Positions 7,704 to 13,198 of a DNA stretch of 13,198 bases are shown piece after piece (position 1 is the stretch's first letter; each line of letters opens with the position of its first letter). Where the stretch lies: NCBI GenBank assembly GCA_018668195.1, contig JABITU010000330.1, positions 1 through 13,198 of the forward strand, in the 5' to 3' direction. Below the pieces are notes generated by a model. That model did no database searches, was not told the origin of the DNA, and worked only from the letters and a program-made list of their open reading frames with translations. This DNA comes from Tateyamaria sp. Lineage in GTDB: Bacteria > Pseudomonadota > Alphaproteobacteria > Rhodobacterales > Rhodobacteraceae. The translations under genes and the position numbers were made by a program.

Positions 7704-9104
7704 TTAATTTACAGCATATGGCAGCACATCCCGAGTGTCTGGATCAACTGACAGCTGCCGCTCTAGCGGCGGAACAGAGCGTTGGTGACAGGTCTTGCGT
7801 TCACAGATCCTGCACGAAATCCCGATGGGTTCGAAAGCCTCTGAGCGGCCAACGTCCAAGCCATCTGCATAGACCAAGTTAAGCGCATGTTTGACCTCGC
7901 AGCCTAAGGCAATCGCATAGCGGCGTACCGGCGCGCCAAAACGCCCCCCAGTTTTCGACACATCCCGTGCGAGGCTGATATAACGAATACCGTCCGGCGT
8001 TTCGGCCAATTGCCTTAGGAACTGTCCCGGTTGTTCGAACGCGCGATGTACGTTCCAAAGCGGGCATGCGCCACCAAACCGCGCAAATTGAAGGCGGGTT
8101 GCAGAATGGCGTTTGGTGATGGTGCCAGCCTGGTCGACCCGCACAAAGAAAAATGGAATGCCCTTGGCGCCGGGGCGCTGAAGCGTCGACAACCTGTGAC
8201 ATACCTGTTCGATCGAAGCACCAAAGCTGGTGGCCAGACGCTCGAGGTCGTGCCGCGTGTCTTGCGCAGCTGTCTGAAACGTGCCGTATGGCATCATCGC
8301 AGCTCCGGCGAAATAATTGGCCAGTCCGATTTTTGCGATGGCGCGGGCCTCGTCGGTCTGAAACCTTGCAAGGTCGAGCGTTGCTTCCAAAAGAGCATTT
8401 TGACGGATTAGTGCAACTTGGAGCAGTATTTGAAATGTTTGGCTTTCATGGGTCGCGCGGGTGGATATGTGCAGAATACGCGTGTCTGGATCGTAGCGAC
8501 GTAAGATGTCGGTATCGTCAAACATCACTTTCACCCCGGTATGGGACAGGGCCGCAACGGCGGTTGCACGGATATTTGCATGACTGCTGTCGGTGGTCGC
8601 AAAGCGTTCGGCGGCATGGTCGACAGCATCAATATAATTGTCGCAATAGTGAAAGAAATCACGCACTTCTTCCCATGGGCTTGGCCGGGATCGGGCGTCT
8701 TCCCGGCCAAGGGCCTCGTCTAGGGATGCCAGCCGTTCGTGCGTTTGCCGGTAGCTGCGATGCAGATCAAGAAATGCCCGTGCAAGGGCAGGTGCGTTGG
8801 ATGCTGCCAGCCTGAGGTCTGCCAGGGGGGGCATATCCCCGGAAAAGACCGGATCGGCAAGCGCCTCGCGCATGTCCGACACCAGCCGTGCGCCATCACC
8901 CGAACTTAACTCGGTCACGTCCAGCCCAAATTCTTGCGCTAAACTCAGCACTACAGAGGTGCTTACAGGCCGATTGTTATTTTCCATTTGGTTAAGGTAG
9001 GGAAGGGAAACGCCGAGCTTGGCGGCGAAATCTTTCTGGGTCAGGCCGATACGGGTGCGGACTTCGCGCAATTTTGCTCCGGCGTAGATTTTAGGCGCAG
9101 CCAT
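7704..9104 (-). CDS. pccR: ScfR-family short-chain acyl-CoA regulator (PccR-like, XRE helix-turn-helix)
   Basis: A 466-residue cytoplasmic transcription factor. It starts with an XRE helix-turn-helix (about 10-62: LREVRTRIGLTQKDFAAKLG, then SLPYLNQMENN). A middle domain follows that resembles the ImmA/IrrE fold (around 190-270), but the metal-binding HExxH motif is absent. The C-terminal domain is typical of the RamB/PccR family and ends with the Cys cluster Cys431-x2-Cys434-x4-Cys439-His440 (ISCRICERKTCHQR). In Rhodobacter sphaeroides, PccR of this family controls pccB in response to propionyl-CoA metabolism through TTTGCAAA words. The neighbourhood here (pccB one gene away, TTTGCAAA in both promoters) supports the same role; the exact effector is inferred. 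The gene lies downstream of the MFS gene on the same strand with a 65-bp gap, and probably regulates itself. Confidence 0.85.
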   Translation of the reverse strand: MAAPKIYAGAKLREVRTRIGLTQKDFAAKLGVSLPYLNQMENNNRPVSTSVVLSLAQEFGLDVTELSSGDGARLVSDMREALADPVFSGDMPPLADLRLAASNAPALARAFLDLHRSYRQTHERLASLDEALGREDARSRPSPWEEVRDFFHYCDNYIDAVDHAAERFATTDSSHANIRATAVAALSHTGVKVMFDDTDILRRYDPDTRILHISTRATHESQTFQILLQVALIRQNALLEATLDLARFQTDEARAIAKIGLANYFAGAAMMPYGTFQTAAQDTRHDLERLATSFGASIEQVCHRLSTLQRPGAKGIPFFFVRVDQAGTITKRHSATRLQFARFGGACPLWNVHRAFEQPGQFLRQLAETPDGIRYISLARDVSKTGGRFGAPVRRYAIALGCEVKHALNLVYADGLDVGRSEAFEPIGISCRICERKTCHQRSVPPLERQLSVDPDTRDVLPYAVN

Positions 9105-9115
9105 TGGGTTCTCAC

Positions 9116-9166
9116 TTTGCAGGTTCGCAGTTGTATTATGCTATGTTTGCAAAGCCAACTGCGCAA
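9116..9166. promoter_or_regulatory. Candidate ScfR/PccR operator in front of its own gene
   Basis: In the 65-bp gap between the MFS stop and the regulator start there is an exact TTTGCAAA (9146-9153). Degenerate copies lie around it: TTTGCA (9116-9121), TTCGCA (9124-9129) and TGCGCA (9160-9165). CGCAGTTG (9126-9133) and CAACTGCG (9156-9163) form an 8-bp inverted repeat that brackets the TTTGCAAA. The published PccR motif is TTTGCAAA-X4-TTTGCAAA (from memory). That exact double site is not present, so binding is plausible but unproven. Autoregulation would follow. Confidence 0.5.
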
Positions 9167-9169
9167 CTG

Positions 9170-10387
9170 TTAAGCAATCCCAAGGCGCCGTTCGCGATAA
9201 TAGACAGCCCAGATTGCCAGCAAGGCGCAGATACCGGTTGCCGCCATTATGAACAATAACGGGTATGCACCTGTTTCCGGCGTCAACAGAAAGCCTGCCA
9301 ATGCCGACAGCGCGGCGCCGCCACCTATCATGATAGCGCCGCTCAGTCCGGATGCGGTACCGGCCAGATGCGGGCGAACAGACAGCGCGCCCGCGGTTGC
9401 ATTGGGGATCACAAGACCATTGCCTATTCCTACGAATGTCATCATGCCAAAGAATGACACTGGCGAGCCAAGACCAGACGTAAAGATTGCCAACGATACT
9501 AATGTTCCAAAGCCGTTGCATAGCGCGCCCCACAGAACCATGCGGTTTACGCCAAAGGTCGTAGCAAAGCGTCCGCTGAGGAAATTACCAAGGAAATAAC
9601 CGATGGCGGGTGCTCCGAAAAAGAACCCAAGCATTGCGGGCGACATGTCAAAAACTTCGGTGCCGACAAAGGGTGCGCCTCCCAGATAGGCAAAGAATGA
9701 GCCAGAACAGAATGCCAAGGCCAGTGAATAGCCCCAAAACCGGTGTGAACGCAGCAACTCAGGGTACTCTCGAAACTGCTCAGTCAGTGATTTGGACGAG
9801 GGGCGCGCCGTCTCCCCCACGTCGGCGTACACAAGCCAGAACAGCAGGCCACCACACACAAAAAACAACCAAAACACAGATTTCCATCCAAATGCTTGGT
9901 CAAGCAACCCGCCCAAACCCGGAGAGATCATTGGAACAATTGCCATGCCCATGGTCACATAGCCGATCATTGATGCGGATTGATCCTGATCATAAAGATC
10001 TCGGATAATCGCGCGGCTCAGTACCATGGCAACAGCTATTATTGCTTGGCACATGCGAAAAAACAAAAATACTTCTGCGTTTGGCGAATGGATGCATCCC
10101 AGTGTCGCCAGCATGAAAAACCCTATGCCCCACAGCAGCACCTTGCGGCGGCCCAAATTGTCCGAAACCGGGCCGATTATTGTCTGCATGACAGCTGACA
10201 TGGCAAGGTACAGCGCCACAGACAGTTGAATCAGCCTGTATTCAGTCTCAAAATACAGCGTCATGTTGGGCAGACTGGGCAAAAACATATTCATGACCAT
10301 CGCTGACACGCCCGCAAGCAGGATCAAAGTCGCGATATGAGGCGGGGTTGTCCGATCAAGGAAGCGGACGTTTGGAGATGTTTTCAT
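9170..10387 (-). CDS. MFS transporter, Bcr/CflA-type multidrug efflux family
   Basis: A 405-residue inner-membrane protein with about twelve hydrophobic helices. MFS motif A is seen after helix 2: GPVSDNLGRRK at 72-82 with Asp76 and Arg80-Arg81. NMFLPSLPNMTLYFE near 33-47 is typical of the Bcr/CflA drug-proton antiporters, and VPMISPGLGGLLDQAFGW corresponds to the motif C region of helix 5. I take the ATG at 10387 as start; a TTG directly before it is also in frame, and no good ribosome site is seen for either. Bcr/CflA proteins export drugs or small molecules such as sulfonamides, but the substrate here is unknown. The gene is divergent from pccB and upstream of the regulator gene, so it could be co-regulated and export a product of short-chain acyl metabolism; that is inference. 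Confidence 0.85.
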   Translation of the reverse strand: MKTSPNVRFLDRTTPPHIATLILLAGVSAMVMNMFLPSLPNMTLYFETEYRLIQLSVALYLAMSAVMQTIIGPVSDNLGRRKVLLWGIGFFMLATLGCIHSPNAEVFLFFRMCQAIIAVAMVLSRAIIRDLYDQDQSASMIGYVTMGMAIVPMISPGLGGLLDQAFGWKSVFWLFFVCGGLLFWLVYADVGETARPSSKSLTEQFREYPELLRSHRFWGYSLALAFCSGSFFAYLGGAPFVGTEVFDMSPAMLGFFFGAPAIGYFLGNFLSGRFATTFGVNRMVLWGALCNGFGTLVSLAIFTSGLGSPVSFFGMMTFVGIGNGLVIPNATAGALSVRPHLAGTASGLSGAIMIGGGAALSALAGFLLTPETGAYPLLFIMAATGICALLAIWAVYYRERRLGIA

Positions 10388-10458
10388 CAAGAAGAAGTAT
10401 TGCTCGGATCTATACCTGTCCAGAGCAGCATTGCATCAGTGCCTCAAAATTCGCAAGT

Positions 10459-10488
10459 TTGCACTTTGCATTATATATACTGAATAAT
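10459..10488 (+). promoter_or_regulatory. Candidate promoter of pccB
   Basis: On the plus strand TTGCAC (10459-10464), 18 bp before AATAAT (10483-10488), is one candidate pair. An alternative -10 is TATACT (10476-10481), with a poor -35. Transcription would start in or beside the palindrome at 10486-10501, about 75 bp before the pccB ATG. The promoter overlaps the leftward one for the MFS gene. Confidence 0.4.
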
Positions 10489-10497
10489 ATTTGCAAA
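10470..10497 (-). promoter_or_regulatory. Candidate promoter of the MFS gene (reads leftwards)
   Basis: On the minus strand a perfect -10 hexamer TATAAT occupies 10475-10470. The -35 position is TTTGCA (10497-10492, 16-bp spacer) or TTGCAA (10496-10491, 15-bp spacer). The -35 therefore lies inside the TTTGCAAA palindrome, so a protein bound there should affect this promoter directly. Confidence 0.5.
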
Positions 10498-10567
10498 TAT
10501 TCCAAAACGTCGTTTCCGTGGCGCTTTGAGCCATGTATGATCGACCGAAACGAAAGACGGGGACGCC

Positions 10568-12100
10568 ATGCAAGATATTCTGAAAGAGCTCGGATCGCGC
10601 CGCGCCAATGCCCGTCTTGGTGGGGGGCAAAAGCGCATTGATGCTCAACACGGGCGTGGCAAGCTGACCGCGCGCGAACGTATCGATCTGCTGCTGGACG
10701 AAGATTCGTTCGAAGAGTTTGACATGTTCGTCACCCACACCTGCACCGATTTTGGGATGGAGTCGCAAAAGCCCGCGGGGGATGGTGTTGTCACGGGATG
10801 GGGCACGATTAACGGCAGGATGATCTATGTGTTCAGTCAGGATTTCACCGTCTTTGGTGGGTCGCTTTCCAAAGCGCACGCTCAGAAAATCTGCAAGATC
10901 CAGGACATGGCCATGCGAAATGGTGCGCCGTTGATCGGGATTAACGATTCCGGTGGTGCGCGTATCCAAGAGGGCGTTGCCTCGCTTGCAGGCTACGCCG
11001 AAGTGTTTCAGCGCAACATCATGGCCTCGGGCGTGGTGCCGCAAATCTCTGTAATCATGGGACCTTGTGCCGGCGGCGCGGTCTATAGTCCCGCGATGAC
11101 CGATTTTATCTTTATGGTCAAAGATACCTCTTACATGTTCGTGACTGGCCCTGATGTCGTTAAAACTGTGACCAACGAGGTCGTTACCGCCGAAGAATTG
11201 GGTGGCGCAAGCACCCATACCAAAAAATCCTCGGTTGCTGATGGAGCGTTTGAAAATGACGTAGAAGCCTTGGCCGAGGTGCGCCGTCTTGTGGATTTCT
11301 TGCCGCTTAATAACCGCCAGAAACCGCCCAAGCGCCCATTCTTTGACGAACCGGGCCGCATTGAAGCGTCGCTGGATACCTTGGTGCCAAATAATCCCAA
11401 CAGCCCTTACGACATGAAAGAGCTGATCCTGAAAGTTGCGGACGAAGCTGATTTTTATGAAATTCAGGAAGACTTTGCCAAGAACATTATCACCGGTTTC
11501 ATACGTCTTGAGGGTCAGACCGTGGGCGTTGTGGCCAACCAGCCGATGGTTTTGGCTGGCTGTCTGGACATTGACAGTAGTCGCAAGGCGGCACGCTTTG
11601 TTCGGTTCTGTGATGCGTTCGAGATCCCAATTTTGACGCTTGTGGACGTTCCCGGATTCCTGCCCGGTACAAGCCAGGAATACGGTGGTGTGATCAAACA
11701 TGGCGCAAAGCTGCTGTTCGCTTACGGAGAGGCGACGGTGCCAAAGGTGACCGTGATCACGCGCAAGGCCTATGGCGGCGCTTACGATGTAATGGCCTCG
11801 AAGCATTTGCGCGGCGATTTCAACTATGCTTGGCCCACCGCCGAGATCGCAGTAATGGGGGCCAAGGGTGCTACCGAAATCATCCACCGTGCTGACTTGG
11901 GCGATGCAGACAAGATCGCTGCCCACACGAAAGACTACGAAGATCGCTTTGCCAATCCTTTCGTGGCGGCAGAAAAAGGTTTCATCGACGAGGTGATTCA
12001 GCCCAGATCGACGCGCAAACGGGTCAGTCGTGCCTTTGCCGCTCTGCGTGGTAAGTCGCTGCAAAACCCATGGAAAAAGCACGACAACATTCCATTGTGA
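10568..12100 (+). CDS. pccB: PccB, propionyl-CoA carboxylase carboxyltransferase (beta) subunit
   Basis: Transfers the carboxyl group from carboxybiotin to propionyl-CoA, giving methylmalonyl-CoA; it works in the cytoplasm with the biotin-carrying alpha subunit PccA, which is not in the window. The 510-residue length is normal. Seen are the N-terminal [16 protein letters not shown], the first crotonase-type oxyanion loop SGGARIQEG (128-136), [12 protein letters not shown] (165-176), and in the second half [14 protein letters not shown] and [10 protein letters not shown] with Asp407. The Asp at this position sets propionyl- over acetyl-CoA preference in Streptomyces PccB (Asp422). GGGGA at 10559-10563 precedes ATG 10568. 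It heads the cluster continuing with the RidA, unknown and cupin genes, and is probably controlled by the TTTGCAAA sites. In such bacteria it serves propionate use and acetate use through the ethylmalonyl-CoA pathway. Confidence 0.96.
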   Translation: MQDILKELGSRRANARLGGGQKRIDAQHGRGKLTARERIDLLLDEDSFEEFDMFVTHTCTDFGMESQKPAGDGVVTGWGTINGRMIYVFSQDFTVFGGSLSKAHAQKICKIQDMAMRNGAPLIGINDSGGARIQEGVASLAGYAEVFQRNIMASGVVPQISVIMGPCAGGAVYSPAMTDFIFMVKDTSYMFVTGPDVVKTVTNEVVTAEELGGASTHTKKSSVADGAFENDVEALAEVRRLVDFLPLNNRQKPPKRPFFDEPGRIEASLDTLVPNNPNSPYDMKELILKVADEADFYEIQEDFAKNIITGFIRLEGQTVGVVANQPMVLAGCLDIDSSRKAARFVRFCDAFEIPILTLVDVPGFLPGTSQEYGGVIKHGAKLLFAYGEATVPKVTVITRKAYGGAYDVMASKHLRGDFNYAWPTAEIAVMGAKGATEIIHRADLGDADKIAAHTKDYEDRFANPFVAAEKGFIDEVIQPRSTRKRVSRAFAALRGKSLQNPWKKHDNIPL

Positions 12101-12112
12101 GGCCCAAACCCC

Positions 12113-12511
12113 GTGACTGATCCTGTCTTTCATATGATTTCGGGCGGCCCGCGTCCCGTCGCCCCGTTTTCTCACGCGGTTGAGAACGATGGTTGGGTGA
12201 TCCTGACTGGGCAGATGCCGACCGACCCCAAGGCACCGGATGCGCTGTTGCCCGAAGGCATCGAAGCGCAGACGCGGCGGGTGATGGATAATCTGGCGCT
12301 TATACTCGCCGGTCTGGGCCTTGACCTGACCCATGTGATGCAATGCCGCTGTTTTTTGACAGCCTTCGAACGGGACTACAAAGTCTTTAATGATACCTAC
12401 CAATCGTACTTTCCAGCTGATCGCCGGCCGGCACGCACCACCGTTGGGGTCACAGCTCTGGCAGTGGGCGCTTTGGTTGAAGTCGACTGCATCGCAAGGC
12501 GGCCCGCATGA
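12113..12511 (+). CDS. RidA (YjgF/YER057c/UK114) family protein
   Basis: A 132-residue protein of the RidA superfamily, cytoplasmic trimers that in the best-known members hydrolyse reactive enamine/imine intermediates (2-aminoacrylate, 2-iminobutyrate) to 2-oxo acids and ammonia. Family features are VAPFSHAV at 16-23 (Phe19 in place of the usual Tyr), the LTGQMPTDP strand and turn, the substrate-binding Arg108 in RPARTTVGV, and Glu123 in LVEVDCIA. These match the active-site Arg105 and Glu120 of E. coli RidA, so imine deaminase activity is plausible, although subfamily placement needs alignment. The start is GTG at 12113, with TGAGG of the pccB stop region as ribosome site. The gene is 12 bp after pccB, indicating one transcript, and overlaps the next gene by 4 bp. 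Confidence 0.88.
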   Translation: MTDPVFHMISGGPRPVAPFSHAVENDGWVILTGQMPTDPKAPDALLPEGIEAQTRRVMDNLALILAGLGLDLTHVMQCRCFLTAFERDYKVFNDTYQSYFPADRRPARTTVGVTALAVGALVEVDCIARRPA

Positions 12512-12849
12512 GCGCGCGCTGGCACGATATTGCGCACGCAAAGGTTGGTGTGACCCATTGCAGGCATCTGCCTCCACGCTTTGATTTTGCTGTCCAAACA
12601 GTATTGCCGCGTGGGCGACCGCGTCGTCTGGCCCATCAAATCCGGCAGGATCTCTGGCGGGCCCTTCGGCGCGTTCGCGGCTTTTCGCCGGTTATCCGTC
12701 TGGAGCCTGTTCCAGATGGGTGGCTGGTGACCGCAGGGGGGCGTCTGACAGGCAGGCTGGCTGCGGCAGATATGGCGCGGGCCACGACGGTTCTTACAGA
12801 CTCAAGAAATCGGTTGCGCTGGATGCGCCATGCAGGAAACTCATCATGA
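12508..12849 (+). CDS. Arg-rich protein of unknown function in the pccB cluster
   Basis: I do not recognise a named family. The 113-residue protein starts at ATG 12508 inside the stop of the RidA gene (ATGA) and ends in the same way against the cupin gene, so it is translationally coupled on both sides and very likely real. It contains about 20 arginines but only one lysine, and few acidic residues, so it is strongly basic. The Arg residues concentrate in 38-57 (RPRRLAHQIRQDLWRALRRV) and in the last 20 residues. No signal peptide, membrane helix or metal motif is evident; one Cys (Cys18) is present. A central PVIRLEPVPDGWLVTAGG stretch looks like beta strands. The position suggests a helper in the same pathway, but no function can be given. 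Confidence 0.75.
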   Translation: MSARWHDIAHAKVGVTHCRHLPPRFDFAVQTVLPRGRPRRLAHQIRQDLWRALRRVRGFSPVIRLEPVPDGWLVTAGGRLTGRLAAADMARATTVLTDSRNRLRWMRHAGNSS

Positions 12850-13198
12850 CGCTTTGGAAAAATCAGGCCTTTACCATTTCTCATGCAGATGATGGCAAGT
12901 TTGCCGGAGCAGGCCTGCGCCCCTTCTTTGAATACCGCCAGCTGGGTATCTCCGAGGCAACGAATGGTGCTTATGGCGCGCATGTGATCCGCGCTGTGCC
13001 AGGCATGGAAAGCCCTGCCACGTGGCACACCCACGAGCTGGATTTCCAGATGGTCTATGTCACCAAAGGATGGGTTATTTTTGAATACGAAGGGCAGGGC
13101 GAACATATGCTACGCGCTGGGTCTTGCGTGCTGCAGCCGCCGTGCATCGAACACCGTGAGCTGCGTCATTCGGATGATCTGGAATTAATCGAGATCAC
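12846..13198 (+). CDS. Cupin-domain protein, 3' end outside window
   Basis: Starts at ATG 12846, overlapping the previous stop by 4 bp, and is open to the right edge (117 residues visible). A single cupin barrel is seen. Motif 1 is WHTHELDFQMVYVTKGW with His61, His63 and Gln68 in the place of the usual Glu, then Gly75. Motif 2 is AGSCVLQPPCIEHREL with His103. The His residues fit a metal site; the Gln replacement occurs in related cupins as far as I recall. The substrate is unknown. The protein lies at the end of the pccB-RidA-unknown run, and more pathway genes (possibly pccA) are expected beyond the edge. Confidence 0.85.
   Translation, partial: MTLWKNQAFTISHADDGKFAGAGLRPFFEYRQLGISEATNGAYGAHVIRAVPGMESPATWHTHELDFQMVYVTKGWVIFEYEGQGEHMLRAGSCVLQPPCIEHRELRHSDDLELIEI

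Larger units (their letters stand above)
10450..10501. promoter_or_regulatory. Candidate ScfR/PccR operators between the MFS gene and pccB
   Basis: AATATTTGCAAATATT (10486-10501) is a 16-bp perfect palindrome with TTTGCAAA at its centre. To its left lie three tandem related words: TTCGCAA (10450-10456), TTTGCA (10458-10463) and TTTGCA (10465-10470). TTTGCAAA is the core reported for PccR of Rhodobacter sphaeroides; the published double site with a 4-bp spacer is not seen in exact form. The words cover the -35 regions of the divergent promoters. The regulator gene is encoded one gene away. Confidence 0.6.

Noticed and set aside
7477..7707. Short open frames on both strands in the gap after the nuclease gene
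   Set aside because: No ribosome sites, no recognisable product, and they overlap each other and the inverted repeats; insufficient support for a gene.
8153..8815. A 220-residue plus-strand open frame opposite the ScfR regulator
   Set aside because: The minus-strand gene has clear helix-turn-helix and Cys-cluster motifs; the plus-strand translation is compositionally odd and motif-free.
10436..12577. A 713-residue open frame on the minus strand across pccB and the RidA gene
   Set aside because: It is antisense to two genes with clear family motifs; its translation is rich in His, Arg and Gln with no recognisable domain, the usual mirror frame of a GC-rich gene.
1..13198. CRISPR arrays, insertion sequences, tRNA or rRNA genes
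   Set aside because: No regularly spaced direct repeats, no transposase-like frame and no tRNA- or rRNA-like sequence was noticed on reading either strand.

Overview
The window comes from an alphaproteobacterium, most likely a marine Rhodobacterales (Roseobacter group) genome. The evidence is the betI-betC-betB-betA gene order, a short-chain fatty acyl-CoA regulator (ScfR/PccR type) beside pccB, moderately high GC, and tightly packed genes with several ATGA stop/start overlaps. This is an inference from gene content; no rRNA or other marker gene is present.

Region 1 (1-1265, + strand): the C-terminal part of a LysE/ArgO-type amino acid exporter, then a complete EamA (DMT superfamily) transporter. 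Region 2 (about 1275-6727, +): a choline-O-sulfate/choline to glycine betaine operon made of betI (repressor), betC (choline sulfatase), betB (betaine aldehyde dehydrogenase) and betA (choline dehydrogenase). An ATTGA-N4-TCAAT palindrome in front of betI is a good candidate BetI operator. The betB-betA gap is unusually long (169 bp) and holds a strong imperfect hairpin. Region 3 (6782-7432, +): an exported staphylococcal-nuclease-like protein, followed by a gap of about 270 bp with inverted repeats between two convergent genes.

Region 4 (7704-10387, - strand): an ScfR-family regulator (PccR-like) and, upstream of it on the same strand, a Bcr/CflA-type MFS transporter. Region 5 (10568 to the right edge, +): pccB, the carboxyltransferase subunit of propionyl-CoA carboxylase, then a RidA-family protein, an Arg-rich protein of unknown function and a cupin protein cut by the window edge. 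The last three genes overlap each other by 4 bp. The TTTGCAAA word reported as the core of the PccR motif occurs exactly once in each of the two regulatory gaps of this right half: in front of the regulator gene itself, and inside the divergent promoter region between the MFS gene and pccB, where it is the core of a 16-bp perfect palindrome.

The left half therefore feeds choline sulfate and choline into glycine betaine (osmoprotection, or carbon, nitrogen and sulfur supply). The right half handles propionyl-CoA. Most genes belong to well-known families, and I see no clearly new multi-gene system. The parts most worth a second look are the pccB-RidA-unknown-cupin cluster, the shared operator layout of the ScfR regulon, and the betB-betA hairpin.
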